Positions 31,179 to 41,856 of a DNA stretch of 64,000 bases are shown here, in pieces. The notes under the pieces are model-generated. The model searched no databases. It was not told the origin of the DNA and saw only the letters and a program-made list of their open reading frames with translations. This DNA is from Strigamia acuminata (taxonomy: Eukaryota > Arthropoda > Chilopoda > Geophilomorpha > Linotaeniidae), in the NCBI GenBank assembly GCA_949358305.1, contig OX442322.1, positions 2,108,001-2,172,000 of the forward strand, read 5' to 3'. Positions within the stretch are counted from its first letter, which is position 1. Each line of letters opens with the position of its first letter. A program made the translations under genes and the position numbers.

Positions 31179-34100
31179 TTACTTCTTTCCTACGACCTTT
31201 CCGCCTTTTATGAACGGATTATCTCTTTTTGGTCGCAGGTTACGGATCGAGGCAGGTACGATATTTTTTGTTGTTTTTTGTGTCTGTACCTCCTCATTAT
31301 TGTTTTCTTTTTTATCCGTGTTTTTTGTGTTTGTTTCAGGAGTTTCTCCTGTTTCCCCCCCGACCAAAATTGGATCCGGAACGGATTCAACTATCTCGTT
31401 TACCGGAGGTGAAGGGGCGTCGAAATACTCCTCGTTGTCACTTGGCGGTGCTTTTTCCGACTCGCCAGCGAACATATCGACGATTTGGCCGTCAGTTTTA
31501 GACTTGACTTGGCCTTTGGCCCACATTTCTTGCGGGAATTCCGGAATGTACGGAGTTAACTCTCGTACTTGTATCGACTTATGCTCGGTGTTGTCCTCGA
31601 GCTTGCGTAATTTATACGCGTTACCGCCATGCTTGCCGATGATCACATACGGACCATCTCTCTTGTCGGCCAAGCTGGCGGTGATTCCTCTCGCTGCATT
31701 TGAGAGGATGTGTGTGTCCTTCCACACTAAATCATTGTTCTCGAAATTCACAAATTTTCCACCGCTTTTATCTTGTAAAATGCGGTCGCGCATGTTAAAA
31801 ATGTGCGCCATCATATGTTTGTATGTGCTCGAAATTGTTTGCTCCAATTTATATACATACTCATGTGGTTTCTCTGGGTCCACCACATTTACCGACTCTG
31901 CCACTCGTGGGTCCCAAGGCACTCGTAGCTCTCGGGCGAAGTTGAGGTAGGCCGGAGAAAAATCTCTCGTCCTCGAGACTGTTGTTCGTATGCTGAACGC
32001 GATCTCCCTCAAGTATTCATCCCACCTATTGTGGATGTCAGTGAATATGCTTAGTGCATATTTAATGTCCCTGTTGAGTCGCTCAACGGGATTTGTTCTG
32101 GGATTGTAGGTCGAAGTATGTGACGCCACAATCCCGAATTTCTCACAAAACTTACCCCAAATTTTCGAGATAAATTGGGGTCCGTTATCGGATATAATTT
32201 TACGTGGAAATCCGTAACGTAACGCCACGTCGTAGATACATTCAACGATTTTCTCTGCTGAAGGTCTAGCGACGGCGTACAACTCGGGCCAACGAGTTGC
32301 CACGTCCATTATAACGATAATGTACGCATTTTTATTTCCCGTAACGGGTTTTGGGCCCATCACATCGACACTTAAACAATCAAAAGGCGCGTAAGGCCCT
32401 AAGAAAATAGTTTCGAATGGTGATTTACTCCTCGGCTTGCACGCTTGACATCGCTGACATTGGTGGACAAAAAGAGCAATATCTTTTTTCATCCCTGTCC
32501 AGTGAAAAAGCTGTGTAGCACGATAGAGTGTTCTGCTTACTCCCGCATGGCTCGCAAGCGGGTGCCCGTGTAACAACCACAGCACGCGACCGATTAAGGA
32601 AGCAGGTATTACTACCTTTACTGCGGTGTCCGATTCACTCAAGTCATCTTGGTGATTTGGGTGATGTTTCACTAAAAGGCCGTCATCCAATAGGTAATCT
32701 ATGGATTCGTGTGCATAACGACGCTTCTGCCTTCTGGTTAGATTGGGCGGATATTTTCCTGTCAGTACGAATCTAGCTCTGTCCTGACATTTCTTGTCTA
32801 ATTTTTGTTGCACAATTATTTCCTCCCTTGTCGGGGGACTGCTTTGCATCTGCTCGCCGACATGAGCGTGGAAGGCGCTTAGAAGCGGGTCATTTATTCT
32901 CCGCTCTAGCTTAAATTCCTTCCTTGCATTTGGGTAATTGTCAGCAGCTGGTTGGTATAACCGCGTCCAAAATCCACAGAATTTTACATCTGCCGGAGAC
33001 GCGGTGGGAATTTCATTCATCTTCCTTAAATCCCAACGGTGACAACTCGTAGGGCAATAAATGATGCGGGAGTCATCCTCGCCATCATCGTCAGCGTCGA
33101 TTGGATCTGACACTGGTGCCCGTGACAGAGCGTCAGCCACGACGTTATATTTGCCGGGCTTGTATTGAATGGTCAAGTCGCATGCCATCAGTTCTAACTG
33201 CCATCTGGCTAGTCGACCGGCTGGCTCTTTTAATTTCATCAGCCATTGTAACGCTTGATGATCTGTGTGGACCACAAATTTGGTATATTCGAGATAATCT
33301 CTGAATTTCCTTATGGCCCACACAACGGCCAAACACTCCAACTCGGTGGCATTGTAATTCTTTTCAGCGCCTTGGAGTTTGCGACTTATAAACATGCACG
33401 GCAGGTCTTGTTCGACTCCGTCGCGCACGTGTGTTTGGAGCAACGCCGCTCCTAACCCAACTCTGCTGGCGTCCGTGTGTAATATGAACGGCCGGTTTAA
33501 GTCGGGTAGAGGCATTACGCCGACTTCCGTCAGCATCCTCTTTATTGCATTAAATGCGATGTTGCACTCATTTGACCATACAAATTCGTTTTCATTCTTC
33601 AGGAGGTCGGTAACTGGGGCTGCCACTTCAGCTAGACCCGGTAGCAATCTGCCGAAGAAGTTTATCATTCCCATAAACCGTTGGACACCTTTAACGTCCT
33701 CGGGTGGTGGGAAACGATTAATCGCATCGATTTTTTCGGGGCCAATAGCTAAACCATTGACTCCAATGCGATAACCCAGGAAGGCAAGCTCCTTTCGACA
33801 GAACTTGCTTTTGCCCGGATGCACGTGTAACCCAGCTTTTGCCAGCCGGGTGAGCACTTGGTCGATGTGCTCAATGTGCTCTTCGAATGTTTTAGAGGCA
33901 ATAACTATGTCATCTAGGTATGCCCACACAAACTGATGCAGGATATCACCCAATACGCTTTCGATTAGTCTCTGAAAGGTACTGGGAGCATTCACTAAAC
34001 CAAATGGCATGACGTTGAACATCAACCGTCCAATTGGCGAGTAAAATGCTGTTTTTAACTTATCCTCTGGCCTCATCTCAACTTGCCAGTATCCCTTCGA

Positions 34101-35330
34101 CAGATCCATCGTCGTAACCCAAGAAAAGGGGCTAAGCTCTCTCAAAATGGATTCGATAGACGGCATCTGTATGGGATCTATTTCTGTCACCGCGTTTAAT
34201 GGGCGGTAATCAATGCATAGGCGTGGGTCCGAGCCCGGGCGCATCACGAGCACAACTCGCGTCGCGTATTCTCCCTGGGCCTCGGAGACAATGCCACTGT
34301 CTAGCATTTCTTGGCACATTTTTTGCACTATTTCACGTTTTTGCGGGTTCATTCCCTTATACGCAACTCGTATAGGTTTATTATCCGTCAATTTAATTTC
34401 GTGAATAGCCCTATTCGTTCGGCCCGGTTTTTTCGACAGGATCCCCTCATATTTAAGTAGGACCCTTCGTAGGGCTGCCGCTTCGTTTAATTCTAAAGCG
34501 GCGTCGGCGACAAGCGTTTCCACTACATTGTCCCGTTGCAATTCTGTTACGAATGCTTTAAAATCGTAATCTTGAACGAATTTCTTTAGGCCTTTCTCCC
34601 ACTGTGTCTTGTCGGCCGCTTCTTTTACAAGAGCTGGTGGCACGACAATTGCGGGTCTTTCCTTATCATTTCTGATATAATTCCAAGATTTCGTTATTGG
34701 ATTGGGTTGTATTTCCATTGACGCCATGAGGTCTAAGCCCAACAGAAAAATTCTGTCGCATGTGGGCAGGACCAGGAAAGGGTGCTGTTCTACTCCTCCG
34801 AGCCACTCCATGGTCAATAATATAACTCCTTTTGGACGCGCCATTCCGTTGGCGGTTTTTAGACGTATATTTTTATTAACGCCTTTTATCTTATCGGTGA
34901 GACCCAATGATGCTACTATGTCTTCGGAAACGAACGAGCGATCTGCTCCCGAGTCTAGTAGTCCCATAATTTTTTCACGTTCTATTGTCATGGGCAACAT
35001 ACATAGGCGGTTGGTGTATTCGACCGCCACGTTGCACATGAAAACACGAAATTCTTCTGTGTCTTCGACTACTTGAGGTAATTCTTCAAGCAGTAGGTTC
35101 GGTTCTTCCGCCTCAGCCTCAGCGTTTGCGGTAATTACCTGCAAAGCGTTGTTGGCCCTGTCTTGAATTTGGGCGTTAGCTATGTCACTACCCATTTCTT
35201 TGACTGGTGGCGGCTTATCGAACCCTTTGTTAAACCCCTTCTTCTTCATGAATGGCGCAGACGGTCGAGAAGTTATTTCTTCGCCGCCTGCGCTGACTCG
35301 TTTTTTGACTCGTTTTTTGCCATGGCGAGT
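31179..35330 (-). CDS. Element B Pol polyprotein
   Basis: The frame is open from 35330 and the first ATG is at 35249 (1356 residues from there). It lies -1 to gag and overlaps its end by about 58 nt, so it is probably made as Gag-Pol. Counting from that ATG: protease LLDSGADRSF (about 97-106), RT with LCIDYRPLN (344), MDLSKGYWQ (381), VMPFGLVNAP (413) and catalytic YLDD (444-447), RNase H HTDASRVGLG (591) and VVHTDHQALQWL, then integrase (about 900-1200) with H-H-C-C (HPLASHAG...CQRCQACK), D in SVDVMGPK, D in SDNGPQF and E in PVERLNRD, then RDGPYVI and a basic tail (KRDNPFIKGGK). All catalytic residues are present and there are no stops. It is a close relative of the pol of element D. Confidence 0.96.
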   Translation of the reverse strand, partial: TRHGKKRVKKRVSAGGEEITSRPSAPFMKKKGFNKGFDKPPPVKEMGSDIANAQIQDRANNALQVITANAEAEAEEPNLLLEELPQVVEDTEEFRVFMCNVAVEYTNRLCMLPMTIEREKIMGLLDSGADRSFVSEDIVASLGLTDKIKGVNKNIRLKTANGMARPKGVILLTMEWLGGVEQHPFLVLPTCDRIFLLGLDLMASMEIQPNPITKSWNYIRNDKERPAIVVPPALVKEAADKTQWEKGLKKFVQDYDFKAFVTELQRDNVVETLVADAALELNEAAALRRVLLKYEGILSKKPGRTNRAIHEIKLTDNKPIRVAYKGMNPQKREIVQKMCQEMLDSGIVSEAQGEYATRVVLVMRPGSDPRLCIDYRPLNAVTEIDPIQMPSIESILRELSPFSWVTTMDLSKGYWQVEMRPEDKLKTAFYSPIGRLMFNVMPFGLVNAPSTFQRLIESVLGDILHQFVWAYLDDIVIASKTFEEHIEHIDQVLTRLAKAGLHVHPGKSKFCRKELAFLGYRIGVNGLAIGPEKIDAINRFPPPEDVKGVQRFMGMINFFGRLLPGLAEVAAPVTDLLKNENEFVWSNECNIAFNAIKRMLTEVGVMPLPDLNRPFILHTDASRVGLGAALLQTHVRDGVEQDLPCMFISRKLQGAEKNYNATELECLAVVWAIRKFRDYLEYTKFVVHTDHQALQWLMKLKEPAGRLARWQLELMACDLTIQYKPGKYNVVADALSRAPVSDPIDADDDGEDDSRIIYCPTSCHRWDLRKMNEIPTASPADVKFCGFWTRLYQPAADNYPNARKEFKLERRINDPLLSAFHAHVGEQMQSSPPTREEIIVQQKLDKKCQDRARFVLTGKYPPNLTRRQKRRYAHESIDYLLDDGLLVKHHPNHQDDLSESDTAVKVVIPASLIGRVLWLLHGHPLASHAGVSRTLYRATQLFHWTGMKKDIALFVHQCQRCQACKPRSKSPFETIFLGPYAPFDCLSVDVMGPKPVTGNKNAYIIVIMDVATRWPELYAVARPSAEKIVECIYDVALRYGFPRKIISDNGPQFISKIWGKFCEKFGIVASHTSTYNPRTNPVERLNRDIKYALSIFTDIHNRWDEYLREIAFSIRTTVSRTRDFSPAYLNFARELRVPWDPRVAESVNVVDPEKPHEYVYKLEQTISSTYKHMMAHIFNMRDRILQDKSGGKFVNFENNDLVWKDTHILSNAARGITASLADKRDGPYVIIGKHGGNAYKLRKLEDNTEHKSIQVRELTPYIPEFPQEMWAKGQVKSKTDGQIVDMFAGESEKAPPSDNEEYFDAPSPPVNEIVESVPDPILVGGETGETPETNTKNTDKKENNNEEVQTQKTTKNIVPASIRNLRPKRDNPFIKGGKVVGKK
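35255..35318 (-). promoter_or_regulatory. Probable -1 ribosomal frameshift signal of element B
   Basis: Two A AAA AAC heptamers (plus 35312-35318 and 35300-35306) are both in the zero frame of gag, 12 nt apart. Six nucleotides after the second, GCGCAG (35293-35288) can pair with CTGCGC (35260-35255), with inner pairing CGG/CCG and GAAG/CTTC. Pol is in exactly the -1 frame. Confidence 0.85.
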
Positions 35331-38300
35331 TTAATCTCTGCCATCTGCTTCATTATTGCGTCAAATTTAGCGTCTTCTTTCGCTGTTCTTGGGCACTCAT
35401 TGGAATAGTGACCCGGTTGGTTACACTTGAAACAACGAATATTTGATTTGTCTCTTGGGGCTTCAGTCGATTTTTTCTTTTCAGGGTCTGCTTTCGACGG
35501 TGGCGTGTAATTTTTTCGAAAATACTTCGGAATTCGGCCGGCATTTGGTTTTAACCTGGCGCGAAATTCTTCTACCGCTCTATCTCGATGGATGAGATGT
35601 ACTAGCGGTCCTTCCTCATCGCAACCCGTTGATAAGGTATCGCGATAGCTTCGTATTTCTTCGTCCGTCGAATAATCGTCTTTTTCTTCTTTTTTGTCTG
35701 ATTTTCCGGCATCTTGTCCGGCTTCCTCCCCCTCCTTGACCTCCTCCAGTGTCGCTTGCATGGCTGACGCTGTCGGTGCCTTTTTAGGGGCGGCCAAAGG
35801 GTTGGAAGGCAGCGTGGATGTCAGTTTATTTTTTATTTGTAAACCAACGCTAGCTTCTGCCAGCTCCATTATACCGCTAAGATATTCAGTAGGGCGCATA
35901 ATTTTATCTGTCGCCCCATATCTTTCCGCACTCAACTTGAGACGTTTAGCGGTTGCTGCTTTCTCCGCTTCTGGTAAAGCGGAATAATATCTTTTCTCGA
36001 TATCTATCGTGTTCTCAAACAGGAAGGCGCTCATCTCCTCGTAGCTGCCTCCTGTCGGTGCCCTTTCTTCAAGTAGCACCCGTTGCGAGTATTCCGACAA
36101 ACCGCCGAGAAAGAAAAGGTTGAATCCCGTGGCATGAAATTCCATCGGGGCCTTTTCGAACAACAATCTGGCGCGAATGTCGTAATCCATTATGGTTTCA
36201 CCAGGCATCTGGCGAAGACCTCGCATCTTTCGGCTCACCTCTTCGGGTGTCTCGCCGTAGCGTAGGTCGAATCTCATTAAAAAGTCGTCCCAATTGACGC
36301 CTTTCAATCCTTGGTACCACTCACGTGCCGAGCCTGTCATTAGCTCGACAATACCGTGGGTGAGCATGTCTCCTACGGTGGCTTTGGTGGCAGTCTTAAT
36401 TCGAATTACTTCGTCAAGGAAGCGATCTCCCGCTTTCCATGACCCGTCGAAACGGTTCTGAATATAAAATTGCCACCTAATATTCCCGGTAACACTCATG
36501 GTGTCACGTCGGGAGACAGCGTATTTTTTCTTTACGCGGTCGCCAGTGCTACGATTACGATCGTTTCGTTTGCTCAGATCGATTCCCTCGGCCTTCAACG
36601 AGCCGAGTAGGGCTCTTCCAAGCTCTCCCATCGTATACTGCCGACCCGTCGAATCGGTAAACGCGCTTTGTCGGGGAAGGTCCTGAAACTCCTCCCGTCG
36701 GTGGTCGCTATTTTCCGATCGACGTCGTTTCTCTCTATCGCGCGGAGAGTTGGATCTCTTCCGGCGATTACTTGATTTCTCCTTTCGTCTGTCGTCGTTG
36801 GATGAGGGGTCGGAGCTGGGGTCGGGAGACGGTGAGCGGCGTGGCGGGTTGCGCCGTGAAGAGTTTGACTCTTTCCGGCCCCTACGACGGTCGTCACGTT
36901 CCCTTTCCCTGCGTTCATCGCGTTCTCTTTCCCTTCGTCTTTCTCCGGAACCTCTCTCCGAATCGTGATGACTGGGTGCATTTGACTCCAGTCCATCTGA
37001 CGACGAATCACTATTTCCGTAGTGATAATATTTCGGTCTTTCATCGCGTTTGCCTTCTTCTCGCGAAGAGGTGCGATCATGCGATTGTCTCCTTGACGAC
37101 TCGTCGTCTTTAAGGATGGGCACTGGTTGTTGCCACTCAGTCCCTTGCGGATTATCTTGCTGTTGGCTTGTGAGAGCTTGCTCTTCATTTCGCCTAGCAT
37201 TATTAGCGTTGATTAACCGCGTTATCGCATTATTTGTGGCTGAATCGAGAGCTTGCATGCGGGGCCGAGTTTGTTGTTCTCTGGCCGACGCATCTCTCTT
37301 GCGCGGAGTAGCTGGTGTTGCTCTCTCCGGCTGGGGTTTGGGTTTGGCCTTCGGCGTGCGCTTTGGGTCTCCCTCTAGGCTCTCGTCGGACAGCTCGGAT
37401 GAACTGACCTCTGGTTTGCGGACGGATTTCGGGTCATCTCGTCGCAATCTGGCCATAAATGCTCGCTCTGCTTCTTGTTGCGAGTGGAAAGCATATCGAT
37501 GTGCTCTCAGGGCTCGGTCAACTATTTCTACCTCCTCGGGAGTAGTCGGATTGGGCTGGGTTCTGCCGTACTCGAGAGCTTGCGCTTCTCTTTCCGCCAG
37601 CTTCCTCCGTCTCTCGCGAATGGCTTGACGAGCCTCGTTCTCTGCATCCGCTTCAAATTGAGCGGAATCAACCAATTGTTGAGCGTGTGCACCTTCAACA
37701 ATGGTGATTTGTGGGGATACACTGTGCGCTTTTAAAGCTGCACGTACGATCTGTAACGTTTCGTACACGGTAATTTTCCCCGTCGGAAGGGTGTATCTCA
37801 CTCCTTCCGCCTGTGCCAATTGCATCGCATCAATCAAGGTGCCCGAGACGCTGTAAGGCTGGCTCGAAACACGCTTGACAGAGGATGAGTTGGACTTGTG
37901 TCCTTCGGACCTGACCGAAGCTGGGCGGCTTTGCGTAATTGGCGTGTTTAGTGCCGAATTAGCGGTCGTATTTGAGGCCGTCTTTTGTATCGGAGACGCT
38001 GCTTTCGGACTGCCCACCTCGGTGTCGTGCGTTAGACGAGGCGATTGGTTACGGGATAAAACCTCGTTTCCGCTCGTCTCGCCGTCACGGTTAGAACGCG
38101 GCAGTTTGGAGTGAGATTGCTCTTCACCCCGCTCTGTCTCGTCCAATCGCTGCCTCGTCTCGGTGCGAGACGGGTGCGATGCCTCGGATGCGCTTCTACG
38201 ATCGGGTTTAGGCTTACGCCGTTTTTGCCTCGCTTCGTGCGCTGAGGCTTTGGGTAAGGGACCTCCAGATCGCAAGTGATAGTCGGCGCCTTTACGACTG

Positions 38301-38356
38301 CCGGCTCTCTTGTTTGCGTCGGAGTCGGAATCTGTTACTCGGGTATTATCTGCCAT
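35273..38356 (-). CDS. Element B Gag with SR-like domain
   Basis: Gag of 1027 residues from the ATG at 38356 (MADNTRVTDS). The first 450 residues are polar and disordered with Arg/Ser-rich blocks. About 442-555 form a long RE/RD/RS-rich tract, such as ERRRERERDERRE, that looks like a splicing-factor SR domain. A capsid-type gag domain follows (WKAGDRFLDEVIR, MTGSAREWYQGLKG and FDLRYGETPEEV), and one CCHC zinc knuckle (CFKCNQPGHYSNEC) lies near the C-terminus. It ends at TAA 35273-35275 after the frameshift signal. Gag of this length is long for Ty3/gypsy because of the disordered N-terminal half. Confidence 0.92.
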   Translation of the reverse strand: MADNTRVTDSDSDANKRAGSRKGADYHLRSGGPLPKASAHEARQKRRKPKPDRRSASEASHPSRTETRQRLDETERGEEQSHSKLPRSNRDGETSGNEVLSRNQSPRLTHDTEVGSPKAASPIQKTASNTTANSALNTPITQSRPASVRSEGHKSNSSSVKRVSSQPYSVSGTLIDAMQLAQAEGVRYTLPTGKITVYETLQIVRAALKAHSVSPQITIVEGAHAQQLVDSAQFEADAENEARQAIRERRRKLAEREAQALEYGRTQPNPTTPEEVEIVDRALRAHRYAFHSQQEAERAFMARLRRDDPKSVRKPEVSSSELSDESLEGDPKRTPKAKPKPQPERATPATPRKRDASAREQQTRPRMQALDSATNNAITRLINANNARRNEEQALTSQQQDNPQGTEWQQPVPILKDDESSRRQSHDRTSSREEGKRDERPKYYHYGNSDSSSDGLESNAPSHHDSERGSGERRRERERDERRERERDDRRRGRKESNSSRRNPPRRSPSPDPSSDPSSNDDRRKEKSSNRRKRSNSPRDREKRRRSENSDHRREEFQDLPRQSAFTDSTGRQYTMGELGRALLGSLKAEGIDLSKRNDRNRSTGDRVKKKYAVSRRDTMSVTGNIRWQFYIQNRFDGSWKAGDRFLDEVIRIKTATKATVGDMLTHGIVELMTGSAREWYQGLKGVNWDDFLMRFDLRYGETPEEVSRKMRGLRQMPGETIMDYDIRARLLFEKAPMEFHATGFNLFFLGGLSEYSQRVLLEERAPTGGSYEEMSAFLFENTIDIEKRYYSALPEAEKAATAKRLKLSAERYGATDKIMRPTEYLSGIMELAEASVGLQIKNKLTSTLPSNPLAAPKKAPTASAMQATLEEVKEGEEAGQDAGKSDKKEEKDDYSTDEEIRSYRDTLSTGCDEEGPLVHLIHRDRAVEEFRARLKPNAGRIPKYFRKNYTPPSKADPEKKKSTEAPRDKSNIRCFKCNQPGHYSNECPRTAKEDAKFDAIMKQMAEIKLAMAKNESKNESAQAAKK

Positions 38357-38408
38357 TTCTTGCTTTGGGTATGATGTAATCACAGGTTAGAATCAGTTAT
38401 TCGACTTG

Positions 38409-38426
38409 ATCCCGGACAGGCCCCCA
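38409..38426 (-). other. Primer binding site of element B (tRNA-Pro-like)
   Basis: Minus-strand TGGGGGCCTGTCCGGGAT, 2 nt after the 5' LTR. It differs at two adjacent positions from the common tRNA-Pro primer site TGGGGGCTCGTCCGGGAT. Confidence 0.75.
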
Positions 38427-38428
38427 CG

Positions 38429-39448
38429 TGTCGCGCTCAACTCTAACCGTCACTAACTCGTGGGTTGATTACTTAATTCGACTAACTCACTACCGCTTTG
38501 CTCAAGCGGTTTACCCAAAGAAATGATTACACAGATATAAAAGGTAAAATATAATATAGATTTATTCTGTGGGACAATGTACAGATATATCTTATATATA
38601 TATATATATAAAAGGTAGGTAAAAGGTAAATCGGAATGGGTGAAGGGAAATGGAAAGGTAAAGGTATGATGAAAGCTGGCTGGAATCGGCGAGGTCGTCT
38701 GTTGTCTCGGTCGTGTCCAAGATGGCGTCCTCGTTGTGGCAACGTGGTGTCGTCTTGGGCCGGCGTGGCAATATGGCGTCCTCGGCTCGTCTCTGGCTGG
38801 TCCTTCGGGCTCACGCTGGTCGGGCGCGAGTGAATGCTTAGTTAAAAGGCTTACTTCGGGCTGTTGTCTAGGTTTTTGTGTGGTGTCCGGCGATCACACA
38901 GCGGCGGACTCTTCTGGCTCCCGGCGGTCACACAGCGGCGGGAACGCTCGTCGTGGTTTTACTGCAGTTTAGGCTTGTGCGACCGTTTGTCTGCACAACT
39001 CGCTAAACTGGAGTGGTTTTTACTATTTCTAGCTGGTGTGCTAAAATAGTGTGGTAATCTTATCTCGCAGGTTACTCTGCGGAGTTTGACACTGACCAAA
39101 CGTACTCACGGTAAATTGTCCTTTGTCCTTGGTCAATCCCAGTATATTTACTTGGGCCTGATCTTGTAGGACGACGGGTTTTACGTGTGTTTCTCGTTTG
39201 ATGGTTGTGTTGGTTCTGCCCGCTCAGTGCAAGGCACATTCCTTTGCACAAAGCGGGGTTGACAGGTGACCGGAATCACCCAATGGTGGGGTGGACGAGC
39301 CATCCCCACTCCCTCAGGGCAGACGCCTGTCCATTGACTAGATGTCAATGCACTGAGGGAAGGGAGACGCGCTTGCGGCTCCCCTTACACCCGAAACGAG
39401 GTCACGAGAGAAACTCTTCGTTGACCCCGGTCCAGTCGGGTCACAACA
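38429..39448 (-). repeat. 5' LTR of element B
   Basis: 1020 bp, at a constant offset of 12,485 from the 3' LTR at both ends, with no difference noticed between copies. Confidence 0.95.
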
Positions 39449-40827
39449 AAATCTCATGCCAACTCACTTGTCTCTATGATTTGGTCGAATAAAATGGCTG
39501 CCGACGGTTTGTCAGCAATGTCAGCACATTTTAACTATGGCTGCATTTTTCCAACTCACTACACATTTAGTAAATCCCAATACGGATGACGTTAATCGAG
39601 CTCGTCCCGATCGGAAAACCCCGCAATAAAGCTGGCAAGGGGGGCGCACACGCGCCTGGCGTCGGCATCAGCGAATTGAGTGGCGGGTACTGCCAATTTA
39701 CGGGTTGAATGCCCGCCGTTGTCGCTTCCGCGATGGTGTTTCTCCAAAACGTCTCGTGCCTCCTGTTAACTTGTCGTACTCATTGATTACTCTGTTATTC
39801 TGTCGTATTATCAAGCGATAATATTCTCAATTGTTGCATATGTAATTGTTTGCTTTTGCCTATTCACATTACGAGTGTTTGCAATGTCTCACATATTTAA
39901 CTGTCATAATATGCCTCTAGGTGGCACTGTATACTTAAGGAGTCACATGACTTGAGAATAAAGCTCTCACTCTATGTTTGAATTCACACCTGTGAACACC
40001 TGACTGTTTCTTATCATTGGACTTTTTCCACACCATTGCAGATCAATGCTATTCACACAAGTTTATAAACAATTCTAACAAAATTATGGGCCAATATAAA
40101 GCAGGAAAAGTGTCCAGAGTGATTTTGAAGCAGTTTGAGCCATTTGAGGTCAGCAGTGAAAATTTCCTTATTTTCATCCAAGATGGCGGCGCCCATGGTG
40201 GATGTCAACAATCAGTGTTTGTGCCTGGATTTTACGGTTCTGCAGCCAACAACTAGATGTCAAAGGGCGCAAGGACAATAATTGGTTCGAACAATATTAG
40301 ATTCTTCATTTATTTATATTTCTTTTCGCATTTTTCGGAATTTCATTCCGGTATTGCGGGACGCAATACGTTTTGGCAACGTGTCGTCAAATTTTGGAGC
40401 GGAGAAACGACTGGACGACGTTTACACAAGCGGAACAATTCTCGTCAACCACACGCGAAGTGTGAACAGGAATCCAGGATAACACGAGCGGAGGAAAAGA
40501 ATTTTCACCAGCTGGAAATTAATGAACAATTTGCAAAATCAACACAAGACGGGAAACAACGAGAGAGGACAACTGCCAGCTGCAAAATACAACGAGAAAC
40601 ACAGCTAGAAACGTCTGGAAGACACCATTCTCGAACATTTTCGTTATATTTTCGTTATATTTTCGATATTGTGATATTGCTAGCTTAGTGTTGTAACAGG
40701 ATTTACTAACTTAGTTTAAGAGCGAACTAACCTCGCAACACTGCACTTAGTTGCGAAAATTCAGTACAGAAAGTGTTTTTGGGGTCATTTGTGTGAAAAG
40801 TGCCACTTTATACAACGGAAAAACGCA

Positions 40828-41856
40828 ATGGAGTCCGACAAACTCGAGAGGAAAGTGACATTGCTAAACAGGACAAATTACGACACGTGGAAACAGCAAA
40901 TGAAAGTTTTGCTGATGCACCACGGTTGCTGGGCCTTCACCGACGGTTCAGAGGAAGCTTTGGCACCCGGAGCATCATGGCGCGATCGTTCCGATTACAA
41001 GCTCAGAAAAGGACGGGCTTTTAGCCTAATTTACTATTCCATAGAGGAACAATACCACGAGTTGTTAAGCGGAATAGAACACGCGAAAAAGGCGTGGGAC
41101 ACACTAAAGGCGAATTTCAAACCGCTCTCACGTGCACGGATTATACGTTTACTGGACGAATTTTTCAGTTTAAAATTTGATCCAAACACAGAAACAATTG
41201 GTGTTTTTGCTGCAAAAATAAGGAATGCTGCAAAGAAGCTCGCCGATGTGAAACACCAATTAGACAACTTGTACCAAGCGTTCCAGCTCATCAGATATTT
41301 ACCACAAGAGTACCAGTCCATAGTACAGGCCATCTACAGATGGAAGGATGTGAATTTCACGTTGGAGAAGGTGGAAACCGAGCTTGTCGCCGAAGAAGGA
41401 CGTTTCGCTCAACAGAAAAGAGATTCGGGCCAGGGGCAAATCATAGACGCCTTCAGTACGGGAGCAGGTTCCACTAACGCAAAAAGCGGTGAAAATTCCT
41501 CGAAACCCCAACAACAAGGGAACTTTGGACAAAATAACCGAGGCTACCAGGGCGGACAAAGGGGCAGCAAATCGAATTATCGAGGAAACAAAAACACAAG
41601 AGGAAATTTCCGAGGAAACACGACCGGGTCAACGGGACGGGGGCCGTGTTTTCGGTGCAACCAGCACGGACATTGGACAAAGGATTGCACGACTCAACTA
41701 CAGTCACTACCAAATACCAACATAAAGTCGAATACGGCCAAAGATCTTGACGCCGACATGCTAGATGTTGGATTCCTCACGGAATTGAGTCAGCAAGAGA
41801 TGTTGCAGTGCAGTGGGGCAAATAATTGCTGGATTTATGACTGGACATTTTTGTAA
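40828..41856 (+). CDS. Element E copia Gag
   Basis: A copia-type Gag of 342 residues; I chose the ATG at 40828 (MESDKLERK). It has the usual N-terminus (LLNRTNYDTWKQQMK), a UBN2-like capsid region (HAKKAWDTLK, LDEFFSLKF), a Gly/Asn/Arg-rich stretch, and one zinc knuckle CFRCNQHGHWTKDC. The end runs into the protease at NNCWIYD, where the expected D-S-G active site is lost by a small deletion that changes frame; the last residues (WTFL) are out of frame. Gag itself seems complete. Confidence 0.88.
   Translation: MESDKLERKVTLLNRTNYDTWKQQMKVLLMHHGCWAFTDGSEEALAPGASWRDRSDYKLRKGRAFSLIYYSIEEQYHELLSGIEHAKKAWDTLKANFKPLSRARIIRLLDEFFSLKFDPNTETIGVFAAKIRNAAKKLADVKHQLDNLYQAFQLIRYLPQEYQSIVQAIYRWKDVNFTLEKVETELVAEEGRFAQQKRDSGQGQIIDAFSTGAGSTNAKSGENSSKPQQQGNFGQNNRGYQGGQRGSKSNYRGNKNTRGNFRGNTTGSTGRGPCFRCNQHGHWTKDCTTQLQSLPNTNIKSNTAKDLDADMLDVGFLTELSQQEMLQCSGANNCWIYDWTFL

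Larger units (their letters stand above)
25944..39448 (-). mobile_element. Element B: complete Ty3/gypsy element with spliced third ORF
   Basis: 13,505 bp with 1020-bp LTRs, a 4-bp target duplication AAAT (25940-25943 and 39449-39452), a tRNA-Pro-like primer site, gag, a -1 overlapping pol, a third ORF in two exons and a polypurine tract. LTR copies have equal length and give the same translations in every overlapping frame, so insertion was recent. All coding parts are open. It may be active. It is nested in a copia-type LTR. Confidence 0.95.
25598..40016 (+). repeat. Copia-type LTR split by element B
   Basis: The left piece 25598-25943 starts TGTTGGAG and the right piece 39453-40016 ends TTATCA, with AATAAA at about 39957; together about 910 bp once B and one copy of its target duplication are removed. 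It could be the 3' LTR of unit G, the 5' LTR of element E, or shared. No second copy is visible, so the limits are inferred from ends only. Confidence 0.45.
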
